Source: Halovenus salina
GTDB lineage: Archaea > Halobacteriota > Halobacteria > Halobacteriales > Haloarculaceae
Reading direction: 5' to 3'
DNA: 64,000 nucleotides
Assembly (NCBI RefSeq): GCF_026410925.1
Contig: NZ_CP112973.1
Coordinates: 62,001-126,000 of the forward strand
Numbering within the stretch: the first letter of the stretch is position 1; the number at the start of each line of letters is the position of its first letter. A program made the position numbers and the translations under genes. Below, piece after piece: positions 33,689 through 43,065 of this stretch. The notes below the pieces were generated by a model that did not search any database, was not told the origin of the DNA, and was given only the letters and a program-made list of their open reading frames with translations.

Positions 33689-36232
33689 TCAGTCGTCACG
33701 TCTGGAGCCAATGGTCGGCAACTGGACGACAAACTCGGCACCGTCCGGCTCGCTATCCCCTATCCTCACTTCGCCCCCATACCGGTTGACGAGCGTCTGC
33801 ACCAGATACAGGCCTAACCCCGTCCCGGAACTGTCGAGCCCCTTCTTGCCTTCCTCGAAGATTTCCGTCCTGCGCTCGTCGGAAATCCCCGGTCCATTGT
33901 CGGCCACGCAAACCTCGACGTTGCCGTCCGCCTCGTGAGCTGAGACGGTTACTTTCGGTGTATCCTTGTCGTTGTGCTCGATGGCGTTCGTGATGAGGTT
34001 CCTGAACACGGACCCGATCATCTCGTCCCCCGGTACCTTGACGCTTGGAATTGTCCCGTCAGTCGTAATGAGTGCGTTTTCGTACGAGTCCCGCGTGTCG
34101 GTAATCTCTTGGCTCAGCACGTTTCGGAGGTCGAAATGGTCTAGTTCAGTCTGGGCACCAAGCATCACGTCAGCGACAGTTTTCGCCCTTGTGGTGAGGT
34201 CGATGGCACTTCGTACACTGGTCAATATCTCGTCGACATACTCCTTGTTCGTTTCGAGGCTGTGGTCGAGCGTCTCGGCGTAGGTCAAGACCAGTTGCAG
34301 GTCGTTGCGAATGTCGTGACGCAGCACCTTGTTGAGGACTTCGAGATTGTCGCGCTGACGTGTAAGACGCTGTTCGACTTCTTTCCGTTCCGAGATGTCG
34401 ACGCTGGCGACGAGGATACCGTCGATTACCGGTTCGTCGAGGTAGTAAGTGGCCGACGACTGTATCCACCGCCAGTTGCCATCGCCATCGTTAAGACGAT
34501 ACTCGGCAGTTCTGCTCCCGCCCGAGCCGTCAACGAGGTTGGTGAACTTTTCGACGACCGAATCTCGGTCCTCAGGATGCATGTATTCGAAGGCCAGATC
34601 GTCCTTCAGTTCCTCGGCAGGATGTCCAAACACTCTCTCACTTGTTGGGGATTGATACTTGATCACCCCCGCCTCGTCGAGGACGGTAATGGCTGCCGGC
34701 GACCGTTCGAGGAACACCCTGTCCCGCTGTAATTTCTGTTCGCGTTCCTTGCGTTCGGTGATGTCGCGGCTGCTGATCAAAATTCCCCCAATCACGTCGT
34801 CGTTAACACGGTTTCGCAGCGTTGATTCGATCCAGGCCCACGACCCGTCGGCCCGCCGAAACTGCGTTTGGACGGTCTTCGTTTCGGCGGGGTTTTCGAG
34901 GACGTGTTCGATGGCCTCGGCAACGGCCGCACTGGTTTCCTGCGGTTGATACCCGAACCCGTCGGTTCCTATTAGCTCATCCGGTTCGTAGCCCAGCACG
35001 TCCTGGACGGCGGGACTGACATACGTGATTGTCCCCTCTGGGTCGATAATCGTAGCGATATCGGTCGAATTCTTGATTATCTGTTGGGAACGGTTTAGTT
35101 CCTGCTCGCGTTCTTTGCGCTCGGTAATGTCTTGGAGAGTTCCGTGGACAGCGACGATTTCGTCATCCTCGTAGCGTGGCTCTCCCCGCGTGTGAACCCA
35201 GCGCACCTCGCCCTCCGCTGTGACAATCCGCAACTCTAAGTCGTACGGTTCACCCTCAGAAGTGAGACGGTCGAAGGCCTCCCTGATCGTGTCTCTGTCG
35301 TCTGGATGGTAGAACTCGATCCCCTCCTCCGGTGTTGGCTCCGCATCCAACGGCAGTCCGTGGATACGATACAGTTCGTCGGACCACTGCATCGTCCCGT
35401 GCTGCAGGTTGACTTCCCATCCACCGACCTGTCCGACGTTCTCTGTGTCGGTCAAGAACTGGGTGGTTCGTTCAAGTTCCTGCTCGTATCTTTTCCGTTC
35501 GGTGATGTCCTGTTGAAATCCGACAAAGTGTGAGAGTCCATTCTCGGTTTGTACTGGTGCTATCGAGACACGATTCCAGAACTGTTCGCCATTTTTGCGG
35601 TAGTTGCGCAGTTCAACTGTTACTGATTCACCCGCATCAACGGCATCGCGCATTTCCGAGACTGGTTTCTCATCAGTTTGTTCCCCCTGGAGGAATCGAC
35701 AATTGCGACCGGTAACTTCTTCGGCGGCATAGCCTGTCATCTCTTCAAATCGCTCATTGACATACGTGAGTGGATTATCTTTCTGGTGAGGGTCTGAGAG
35801 AGCAACACCAATTGGAGCAGCTTCAATTGCGCGTGTTCTGGATTTGAGTTCTCTCTCTCGCGCTACCCGTTCAGAGATGTCCACAAATGAAGACATGATG
35901 TAGGCTGGGTCTTCATTCTCGTCCGTCACGCGACTGGCTGAGACATGGACAGGGAATGTTGTTCCGTCTTTTCTTTCCGCAAGGATTTCTCCCTCCCACT
36001 CGCCATTTTCAAGAACTTCATTGGCTACTGAGTTTGCCTTTTTTTGATCGGGATGAAATTCGCTCGCTGACCGATCGACAACCTCGTCTTCGTCTTCGTA
36101 TCCCCACATCTCAAGGAATGCAGGATTCACCTTGCAGAGGGTGCCCTGTAAATCCGCGACTGCGATGCCAGCGGCTGCAGAGTTGTAGGCTAATTTGAAA
36201 ATATCCACTTCCTCATTGTTCTCATCAGCCAT
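33689..36232 (-). CDS. Five-PAS histidine kinase with a LOV photosensor domain
   Basis: An 847-residue soluble kinase with PAS domains near 8-120, 130-250, 260-375, 380-500 and 505-620, then an H-box (VLRHDIRNDLQLVLTYAE), N-box LITNAIEHND and SGTGLGLYLV. The second PAS contains GRNCRFLQ with Cys178 (codon 35699-35701) plus NERFEEMTGY and YRKNGEQFWNRVSIAPV, the diagnostic LOV motifs, so it should bind flavin and respond to blue light through a cysteinyl adduct. The other PAS domains lack this motif. Convergent with the FIST-linked kinase. No response regulator is seen nearby. Confidence 0.92.
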   Translation of the reverse strand: MADENNEEVDIFKLAYNSAAAGIAVADLQGTLCKVNPAFLEMWGYEDEDEVVDRSASEFHPDQKKANSVANEVLENGEWEGEILAERKDGTTFPVHVSASRVTDENEDPAYIMSSFVDISERVARERELKSRTRAIEAAPIGVALSDPHQKDNPLTYVNERFEEMTGYAAEEVTGRNCRFLQGEQTDEKPVSEMRDAVDAGESVTVELRNYRKNGEQFWNRVSIAPVQTENGLSHFVGFQQDITERKRYEQELERTTQFLTDTENVGQVGGWEVNLQHGTMQWSDELYRIHGLPLDAEPTPEEGIEFYHPDDRDTIREAFDRLTSEGEPYDLELRIVTAEGEVRWVHTRGEPRYEDDEIVAVHGTLQDITERKEREQELNRSQQIIKNSTDIATIIDPEGTITYVSPAVQDVLGYEPDELIGTDGFGYQPQETSAAVAEAIEHVLENPAETKTVQTQFRRADGSWAWIESTLRNRVNDDVIGGILISSRDITERKEREQKLQRDRVFLERSPAAITVLDEAGVIKYQSPTSERVFGHPAEELKDDLAFEYMHPEDRDSVVEKFTNLVDGSGGSRTAEYRLNDGDGNWRWIQSSATYYLDEPVIDGILVASVDISERKEVEQRLTRQRDNLEVLNKVLRHDIRNDLQLVLTYAETLDHSLETNKEYVDEILTSVRSAIDLTTRAKTVADVMLGAQTELDHFDLRNVLSQEITDTRDSYENALITTDGTIPSVKVPGDEMIGSVFRNLITNAIEHNDKDTPKVTVSAHEADGNVEVCVADNGPGISDERRTEIFEEGKKGLDSSGTGLGLYLVQTLVNRYGGEVRIGDSEPDGAEFVVQLPTIGSRRDD

Positions 36233-36474
36233 CTATATCACCTTCTCACCCGTACAGCCCTTGCACTGATTAACTTACTGATGAATAAAGTGGCGCGTTC
36301 GGAACTCACAGGATTCGCCATCAGCAAGGTAGCGAGCAATTCGCGCCCAGTATCTATCACTCGCCAGTCTACCGAGGCGTAGACACATGAATTCGTCAAC
36401 TGGTAGATGTAGAGGGTGAATGCAGCGTGTCAGAACACTCTTGCAAGAAGTGAGTTTGCTTAGCCACTCCGAGC

Positions 36475-36493
36475 ATTGGATTGTGAATCCAAT
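36475..36493. terminator. Hairpin downstream of the CNNM gene
   Basis: ATTGGATT and AATCCAAT form a perfect 8-bp stem with a GTG loop, 28 bp beyond the stop codon of the minus-strand gene at 36521. Archaeal terminators usually rely on T-runs, which are not evident here, so the role is uncertain. The rest of the gap 36233-36520 holds nothing recognisable. Confidence 0.3.
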
Positions 36494-36520
36494 TCTATCC
36501 GCCCTCCGTAGCCATCTTCT

Positions 36521-37588
36521 CTAATCGAGGACAGCTGGGTCGTCTTGGTCAAGTGGATCTTCGATATCGCCAATAATTGTCTCAAGAAGATCAGTGACCG
36601 TTACGAGTCCAACTACCTCGCCGTCTTCGATTACAAGCGCAAGCTCTTGGCGCTCTGTCTGGAACTGATCGATCGCATCGCTCACGTCAGTATCGGGCGA
36701 GAGTGTCATTGTCGGTGCCGCGAGGTCAGTGAATGCAGCGTTGTCGCTGGACAGGTTCTCACGGTGATTAAAGAGGGCCGGACTGTAGACGACACCGCGG
36801 AACTCGGTCAGATCCTCACCAATCAGTGGATACCGCGTGTGGGGATGCTCTTCTAACTTCTGAAAGTTCGATTCGGGATCGTCCTCGGTTGAGAGTGCCA
36901 CGATGTCTTCACGGGCAATCATAACCTCTCTCACCGACTGTTCGCCGATAGTCAAGGCATTCATAATTTCCTCACGGCGTTCATCTGGCAACTCGCCTTC
37001 TTCAAGTACCGACCCAAGCTTGTTTCGGAGTTCTGCCCGAGTCTCGATGATTTCCTCATTGGTTTCTGTCCATGATTGGGTCATTTTGATGCCGAACAGT
37101 CCCAGTGTTGCCTTTGCAATCGAGTCCCCAACCCAGATAGCCGGAGCAAGTATTTTGGCGAACCAGTATAGCGGTCGGGCCCCGTAGCGGGCAACTTGTT
37201 TGGAACGTTCGACGCCAAGATATGTTGGCGTTTGCTCGCCGTGTGTGAGATGGACTAAATTGATAATCAGGAATCCAAGGAGCGAGCCAGCGCCGACTGA
37301 GGCAAGCGTGGTGTTCGCAAACAGCGGTTCAAAGAGCGCTGCCAGTCCGGGTTCAGCAATAATACCCAGCGCGATACTCGTTCCGGAAATCCAGACTTGG
37401 CACGTCGTCAGATAGAACTCCAAATCGTTGGTCATCTCCCACGCGAGTTCAAGCCCGGGCGTGTTGAACTCCGATTTCGGGAACTGTCTCACACGGGTCA
37501 GCGCAAATTCGACTGCAACGAAATAGGCGTTCACCCCGATCAGGATGATACCACCAAGAATCCGCAAACCGATTTCAAGCGGTTCCAT
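36521..37588 (-). CDS. CNNM/CorC-type membrane protein with CBS domains
   Basis: A 355-residue protein with an N-terminal DUF21 (CNNM) membrane domain of about four segments (NAYFVAVEFALTRVR, TCQVWISGTSIALGI, GFLIINLVHLTHGEQTPTYL) and a CBS pair (about 195-340; MIAREDIVALSTEDD and LALVIEDGEVVGLVTVTDLL). The C-terminal CorC_HlyC domain is missing. The family is linked to magnesium, cobalt or sodium transport; the substrate here is unknown. Confidence 0.88.
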   Translation of the reverse strand: MEPLEIGLRILGGIILIGVNAYFVAVEFALTRVRQFPKSEFNTPGLELAWEMTNDLEFYLTTCQVWISGTSIALGIIAEPGLAALFEPLFANTTLASVGAGSLLGFLIINLVHLTHGEQTPTYLGVERSKQVARYGARPLYWFAKILAPAIWVGDSIAKATLGLFGIKMTQSWTETNEEIIETRAELRNKLGSVLEEGELPDERREEIMNALTIGEQSVREVMIAREDIVALSTEDDPESNFQKLEEHPHTRYPLIGEDLTEFRGVVYSPALFNHRENLSSDNAAFTDLAAPTMTLSPDTDVSDAIDQFQTERQELALVIEDGEVVGLVTVTDLLETIIGDIEDPLDQDDPAVLD

Positions 37589-37663
37589 CGGCTGGCCATA
37601 CTAGTACCGGACATAAGATAGTGTCCAAATCAGAAGAGAAACACTGTCGTTTTATCTGCCAGA

Positions 37664-38021
37664 CTGCAAGACTCGTGCTGTCCATCTTGCACTGCAGTTC
37701 TAGTGGAAGACTGATAGGTGACTCCGCGAGAACCTGCGACAGTAGACAGTTCTTATGTAACAAACATCACTCTTACTCGGACGGATCGTTACATAAGGCT
37801 GCAATGCCCCACGCTGACCACACACCTCGTTTCCGGCGTGTTCGGTGTTGGGTGACACCCCGCGTACCGAGTGGAACGCGCTAGTACCGAGTTATTCGAT
37901 AAGTCGTAATAGATTCCCCGAGTTTCACTCGAAATCCGATGTGTATAGCCCCGCTTGTGCCATCCGCTAGATACTTTAGTACCGGAAACTAAACAAGTCG
38001 TCATTCACTCAATAGCGCTGT
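37664..38021. repeat. Non-coding direct repeat, copy 2, with 90-bp insertion
   Basis: Matches 25664-25908 at an offset of exactly 12,000 bp, including both inverted repeats (37665-37691; 37752-37761 with 37788-37797). After AAGTCGT near 37908 it carries about 90 extra bases, then a second AAGTCGT and the shared tail CATTCACTCAATAGCGCTGT (about 38000-38021). Sequences AGTACCG...AAGTCGT border the insertion on both sides. The gap between genes 37589-38127 contains nothing else recognisable. Confidence 0.8.
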
Positions 38022-38127
38022 GCACAGCCCTTGACAAGAGTTGGATAGACAGTCCGTGCGAAGCGTTCTAGGTCACGCTTTATCATGGCGTTATCGGGAA
38101 TAGAGATACACGCGAAAGTAGGCGTCG

Positions 38128-38529
38128 TCAACGATTGCGGGCGTACAGAATTGCACTCCCAAACTGTAGCCCGACGGTTATCAAGAACGCCGCGATACTC
38201 GCGGTCGTATTTTTAACTTGCGACAGTCCAAGTTCGTAGACGCCCAGGAAGACGACCGTCGTGACTGCCCCAAACAGAAGCGTCCACATGACCGCGTGCA
38301 TCGGCCTGTACTCAACAGGCCAGTAGTCGTCATAGGCAAACGCCATGTCCATCAAACTCAATGACAGTAGGAACTCTGCACCGAAATCGATTGATACAGG
38401 AAGTGGACTACTATCGAGTGACACCAGCACGAACGCCACCAGTGCGAGTCCAATCGCTGTTACCGTCACCCACTGGTTGTCTGTCAGGTCAGCACGCAGT
38501 TGATTGCGAAGGGACGGTGATTCGCCCAT
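38128..38529 (-). CDS. Hypothetical four-span membrane protein
   Basis: A 133-residue protein with four predicted membrane segments (TVTAIGLALVAFVLVSL; GAEFLLSLSLMDMAF; AVMWTLLFGAVTTVVFLGVY; ASIAAFLITVGLQFGSAI). The ATG at 38529 (MGESPSLRNQL) is preferred to a GTG at 38586. No family recognised. Divergent from the small membrane genes at 38631. Confidence 0.6.
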   Translation of the reverse strand: MGESPSLRNQLRADLTDNQWVTVTAIGLALVAFVLVSLDSSPLPVSIDFGAEFLLSLSLMDMAFAYDDYWPVEYRPMHAVMWTLLFGAVTTVVFLGVYELGLSQVKNTTASIAAFLITVGLQFGSAILYARNR

Positions 38530-38630
38530 CGACAGCGCATAAGCAGGGGTTGATAAAGGAACGCGCGGGACAGTTTCAGCCCCCACAACCCGCCCTTGGA
38601 TTTAACACTGTATCAGAACGTTGAGCACGT

Positions 38631-38837
38631 ATGCCCGGCGCAGGTCGCTCGCAGTCAGCAGCAGTCAGAACCATTGGCGCTACTGTTGCAGTGATTGCCG
38701 GCGTCGGTTACCTGTTCTTCGGGCGGTCATTTAGCGGCGCTATCACTACTTTCCCCACGGTTATCGGTATTATCGTCGCGGTCGCGGCAGTCGGATGGGC
38801 ACTGTACAGCCGCGGATATTCAGACAAGGGGTTGTAA
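38631..38837 (+). CDS. Small two-span membrane protein
   Basis: A 68-residue protein with membrane segments near 12-30 (GATVAVIAGVGYLFFG) and 38-58 (FPTVIGIIVAVAAVGWALY). Its stop codon overlaps the ATG of the next small membrane gene by one base, so the two are likely co-translated. Function unknown. Confidence 0.6.
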   Translation: MPGAGRSQSAAVRTIGATVAVIAGVGYLFFGRSFSGAITTFPTVIGIIVAVAAVGWALYSRGYSDKGL

Positions 38838-39040
38838 TGATGACCGGATTAAGCAGAGACGAGACTGTGAGTATCGTCGTTACCGGGATCACCGTCGCCG
38901 TATTCGCGTGGTATCGAACTGACATGACTGGAATACAACGATGGACGAACGCTACTATCGTTTTGCTCGTGAGTATTGCTTTTGCAACGGCTGGTACCGC
39001 TATTCTGAAACGATGGAATCCCGTCTGGTATCGCTCATAG
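38837..39040 (+). CDS. Small two-span membrane protein, coupled to the previous gene
   Basis: A 67-residue protein starting MMTGLSRDETVSIVVTGITV with two membrane segments (SIVVTGITVAVFAWY and TIVLLVSIAFATAGTAIL). Overlap TAATG with the upstream gene. Not recognised; the pair could form a small membrane complex. Confidence 0.6.
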   Translation: MMTGLSRDETVSIVVTGITVAVFAWYRTDMTGIQRWTNATIVLLVSIAFATAGTAILKRWNPVWYRS

Positions 39041-39193
39041 CAGGAAAGTGTTTCTTAACCGGTAGTGAGACTAACTAAACCGTCTCGTCCGCGTCCTAGT
39101 TGCTATTTTTTTGTAAACTGTTGCTTGGTGTGAAACAGTGCTAAACATCTCTTTAGGAAATAGGACTTATTTCACTTAGAGAGCCCTCACAGT

Positions 39194-40954
39194 ATGTCCC
39201 CACGCTTTGCCCCCAACAACGACGACAGTGCGACACAGATGAATCAGAGTCGACGCCGATTCCTACTTGGGATGGGCGCCCTGACAGCAGCACTGGCCGG
39301 GTGCAGCAGTGATGACGATCAAGAAGCAAATGACACTCCAACCGATAACACCCCGACTGATGACACTCCAACTGAGGATACTCCAACCGACGACCCTTCG
39401 ACAGACTCGTTTGCTCCGGCGAGCGACCTGCCATACGGCCAGTGGCTGACGACGAATCAAAGCGGACTATTTTTTGCGTACGCCAATCTAGACAACCTTC
39501 CAGAAAACGGTGTCACTGGCTCTAATGGCTCTTCTAGCCCGCCCCTTGATGACCCGCTGGCTCTGTATCCGCTCGTGATAGGCGGGGCGGCTGTCGGAGT
39601 TGGCCAATTATCTCTTTCCTTTGCTGGGCTTGCCCAGGCGGTGAGTTCCCAAGCCACGTCAGATTCGACGGTGAGCGAGGTCACTGTCACAAATCGGGTC
39701 ATAATCGCCGAGGGCTCCTTTGCAACCGACCAGTTGCACGAACGATTGACCGAGGCCACAGACCAAACGTTTGGTGTTGCTCACGAGCAAACCGGCACAG
39801 TACGAGGATACGACCAGTACGAACCTGTCGAAGTTCCCGATTCAGTGAACGATCCCCCTGCAGTAGCAGTCGCAGACGAGACAGTCATCGTTGGGCCAGA
39901 TATCAGCCGACTCGAACAGACAATTGCTGCCGGAGACGGGAACCAGCCCCGAATCTTCGAGACGAATGAAAATGCGACGGAACTACTCAAAGAGGCCGGA
40001 TCTGGCGATCTCGTTGTCGGTCAGTTCGGGTCAGCGACAAGTGAGCAACTGTTTGGGGACTTCCAGCCCAACACTGAACCGCAGTTCAGGCCGCGCTCTG
40101 GCGAGAATATGGTCGCGGCAGTGAATTTTGACGCGAGCGGAGACACATTCGAGTCGCAGTTCGCACTTGCCGCAGCCGACCTCGGTGAAGACAGGAAAGA
40201 AGAAATCGAAATGTCGTTCGGGACAGCGGCCCTCGATAACTCGAGATCAGTCGATGTGAGTACTGATCGTATCACCGCAACTGGGACTTATGATGTCGAA
40301 CAACTCTCGGAAGACACGCCGGATCAAGAACTCTCGCAGGCTGCGGCTGCAGAACTGGTGCCGCCAGACACACTGAAATTTCAGTACGAGCCACCGCGCA
40401 GCGAGTCAGGGCTGGGTCAACTCTGGGTAACGGTTACTGAGGAAACGGAGGCGGCGGCAATCCGACTCGAAGCTGACTCCGGTGGAGGGAACGAGTTCCA
40501 GCCACAAGATGGACCGATCAGGGCAGGTGCCAATATCGTGGCACCGGTCGATCCAGCCGGTGATGTGGTGACGGTCTTTGCGGTCAACGACCAGGGCGCG
40601 GCCGGTAAACTCGTGACGCAGTCTGTGCCCACAGACGAGTTATCGGAAACAACAGCGAGTCAGGCAGTTCCAGAGGATGCACTGTCATTCAGCTACGAGT
40701 CACCTGATGCTGGCAACGTCGGGGAGTTGACGATTGAGGTCGTCACAGATACGGAGGCGGACACACTCGTTGCGCAGCCACAGGAAGGACTCCGTGCATT
40801 CACCGCCCGTGCCGGGTCGCTGAACAGCGATGAACCGGTCGGTGCTGGTACGACCCTTGAAACAGGTGTGGAACCAGAAGGCGACGAAGTTCTCGTTTAC
40901 GCGACTGTCGATGGTGCCACTGGTGAGGTTGCCCGCTGGGAGGGTCCAGAGTGA
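39194..40954 (+). CDS. Large Tat-exported lipoprotein, function unknown
   Basis: A 586-residue surface protein with signal NQSRRRFLLGMGALTAALAG, lipobox Cys, and an acidic linker of repeated TPTD units (TDNTPTDDTPTEDTPTDD). The long C-terminal part has repeated beta-rich stretches (LKFQYEPPRSESGLGQLWVT; LSFSYESPDAGNVGELTIEV), pointing to at least two related domains. TATTTC near 39168 fits a leaderless start at 39194; an internal ATG at 39239 would also keep the signal. Confidence 0.75.
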   Translation: MSPRFAPNNDDSATQMNQSRRRFLLGMGALTAALAGCSSDDDQEANDTPTDNTPTDDTPTEDTPTDDPSTDSFAPASDLPYGQWLTTNQSGLFFAYANLDNLPENGVTGSNGSSSPPLDDPLALYPLVIGGAAVGVGQLSLSFAGLAQAVSSQATSDSTVSEVTVTNRVIIAEGSFATDQLHERLTEATDQTFGVAHEQTGTVRGYDQYEPVEVPDSVNDPPAVAVADETVIVGPDISRLEQTIAAGDGNQPRIFETNENATELLKEAGSGDLVVGQFGSATSEQLFGDFQPNTEPQFRPRSGENMVAAVNFDASGDTFESQFALAAADLGEDRKEEIEMSFGTAALDNSRSVDVSTDRITATGTYDVEQLSEDTPDQELSQAAAAELVPPDTLKFQYEPPRSESGLGQLWVTVTEETEAAAIRLEADSGGGNEFQPQDGPIRAGANIVAPVDPAGDVVTVFAVNDQGAAGKLVTQSVPTDELSETTASQAVPEDALSFSYESPDAGNVGELTIEVVTDTEADTLVAQPQEGLRAFTARAGSLNSDEPVGAGTTLETGVEPEGDEVLVYATVDGATGEVARWEGPE

Positions 40955-41068
40955 ACAGCTGAGTATCCTTGGCCTCCTTTCCAGCCCGAAGGGCAAAGAT
41001 TCCACGGCACCCACACCCCCAGTGTCAGCCCCTCTTTTTGAGTGGCGCAATTGTTGTAGTAGTTCATC

Positions 41069-42718
41069 TCACCGCTCTTCAGAGAGGCGGACAGTTACAA
41101 CACTACCAGTCGGCTCGTTCTCGCTGAACTCCAACTCTCCACCGGATTGGAGAACTGCCCAGTGGACGAACCAGAGACCGATCCCGACCCGGTGTTCGTC
41201 CTGTGTCTCAGTGCCATCGGCCAGAATCTGCCGTTCTCGCTCCGGAATTCCAGGGCCGTTGTCGGCGACAACTAGTTCGACTGCTGAGCCGTCGTTCTCG
41301 TGAACGCTGATTTCGACCTGTGGATCCGACCTGTCGCTGTGTGTGAGTGCGTTGTCGACGAGTTCTTCCAGGACCCGGGCGAGTAGCGTTCGATGGGTGG
41401 TGACGCGCAGTTCGTCGGGACATGTGACCGAGATATCGCTTGTCGGGTGCTCGCGACGGTAGGTCTGGGCCACATCACGTGCAACCGCAGTTACGTCGGC
41501 CGGTTCTGGGGTGTCGGTAATCGCTGCCATGCTATTCTCGGCGTGTCGAGCCTTTTGTGTCCGGTTAACGAGTTCTGTCGCAGTCTCACGGATCGTCTGG
41601 TGGTGTTCGTCGTCATCCATAGCCTCAGCATGGGCCATGATTACGTCTAGTTTGTTCCGGACGTTGTGTCTGAGGACACGGTTGAGAACGGTGAGTCGCT
41701 GCTCTCTGGTCTGCTCGTCTGTAATATCGCGCAACAGCACTGTTCTTGCAACCGGTGTCGCTCCATCGTCCTCAGAGGTGGTCGTTTCTTCGACAACTGA
41801 GACGCTGAACCGGAACTGACGACGGCCGTGAGTCGTCTGGAGTGTCACAATTCCCGTCGCACCTGGTGAGAGGTCCCGCTGTGAGAGTCCCTCAGCGAGA
41901 GTGGAGACAGAGTCGCCGATCATCGTCGAGGCAGCCTGACCGAACGTCTCCGTCGCCGCCGAGTTGACATCAAGAATGTGCCCGTCCCAGTCGAGGACGA
42001 CGACGATTTCTTCTAACGCTTCGACAACGCGTGTGCGGGTGACATAGTCAGCCTCCGGAAACGGTGTCATCACCGGATACCGGTAAACTGCAACGGCAAG
42101 ACAGAGACCGGAGACGAAGAAGCCGACAGTGAGAGCTTTGCTTTCGGTCTCGTTTAACACACTGGAGAGATACGGCGCACCGACCCCGATCCACACTAAC
42201 ACGAGCTGCCCCCTGGTGATGCGAGGGTGATTCCACCCATGTGACACCAGCCGATACGTTGAGTACACCACAAGACCCGAAATAAAGAGCAGTTCGACTC
42301 CTACCACAGCCGCGGCAACGCCTTCGGCAACTGACTGCGACGGCCCGGTGAAAGAAACCAGCATCGCACCGACCGGTGGGACGACGAGGCCGGCGACCAT
42401 TGCGAGGCGGCGGCGTGTCAGACCTCGCCCACGCCCCGTGTACGAGAGGACGTAGATCGTCCAGAGACCAGGGATGAGAACAACCGGAAATAGCTGGCCG
42501 AGTTCGAACGCGTTTGTCAGCAGACCGACTGACAACACCTGTGCGACACCTTCAGCAGACACGAATAGCGCCCAGACTGTCAATGTGAGGAGCACAGCAA
42601 GAAACGACTGCGAACTCGGTCGGTCCAGAGACTGCAAGACAGTCCAGGAGACACCACCCAAGAGCACTGTCGCCCCTGCGTCGGCCAGAACGACGGGGAG
42701 ACTATCAAGTACTACCAT
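41069..42718 (-). CDS. Membrane histidine kinase with 7TM sensor and PAS
   Basis: A 549-residue kinase. The first 215 residues hold about seven membrane spans (TVLLGGVSWTVLQSL through VGFFVSGLCLAVAVYRY), resembling the His-kinase N-terminal 7TM region. A PAS domain follows (EEIVVVLDWDGHILDVN), then H-box NRVLRHNVRNKLDVIMAHAE, N-box LVDNALTHSD, DNGPGIPERE and VGIGLWFVHW. The ATG at 42718 was chosen because upstream codons are basic and unlike the rest. Confidence 0.88.
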   Translation of the reverse strand: MVVLDSLPVVLADAGATVLLGGVSWTVLQSLDRPSSQSFLAVLLTLTVWALFVSAEGVAQVLSVGLLTNAFELGQLFPVVLIPGLWTIYVLSYTGRGRGLTRRRLAMVAGLVVPPVGAMLVSFTGPSQSVAEGVAAAVVGVELLFISGLVVYSTYRLVSHGWNHPRITRGQLVLVWIGVGAPYLSSVLNETESKALTVGFFVSGLCLAVAVYRYPVMTPFPEADYVTRTRVVEALEEIVVVLDWDGHILDVNSAATETFGQAASTMIGDSVSTLAEGLSQRDLSPGATGIVTLQTTHGRRQFRFSVSVVEETTTSEDDGATPVARTVLLRDITDEQTREQRLTVLNRVLRHNVRNKLDVIMAHAEAMDDDEHHQTIRETATELVNRTQKARHAENSMAAITDTPEPADVTAVARDVAQTYRREHPTSDISVTCPDELRVTTHRTLLARVLEELVDNALTHSDRSDPQVEISVHENDGSAVELVVADNGPGIPERERQILADGTETQDEHRVGIGLWFVHWAVLQSGGELEFSENEPTGSVVTVRLSEER

Positions 42719-43065
42719 CGTTACTTGCTGAGACGGGTAGAGACGATTTTTCGTCGAAACGTACCTGACACTCCTTCGGACGGGCCTCGGTGTTCCAGAA
42801 CACAATCACACCACTGTGACGCTGTGGTCGGGGCGCTATCAGGTGTCATCAGCTCTGCTGTGTGTCCAGTGAGGAGCGGCCGTCGGGTCAAACGTGGGTG
42901 ACGGCCAGAAAACTGCATCATTGGGGGCTTCGACAAGTTATTTGTGAGCGTTATAAAAAGTGGCATCGGGAACTCTCACAGTCAGAAACGGCGGTTCAGT
43001 CGAGTGGCCCTTTGCCTCGAAAAACACAGATTGGAGAGTTGCCGAACAGTAAAATAATAACGGGG
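42719..43065. other. Non-coding gap with a minus-strand TATA-like site
   Basis: No credible gene. On the minus strand TTTTTATAAC near 42945-42955 could be a promoter for the 7TM kinase with a leader of about 200 nt. The 81-residue minus frame here is basic and cysteine/threonine-rich, unlike haloarchaeal proteins. Confidence 0.4.

Noticed and set aside
42721..42966. 81-residue minus-strand ORF
   Set aside because: Basic composition, and the TATA-like site lies inside its first codons; treated as leader or non-coding.
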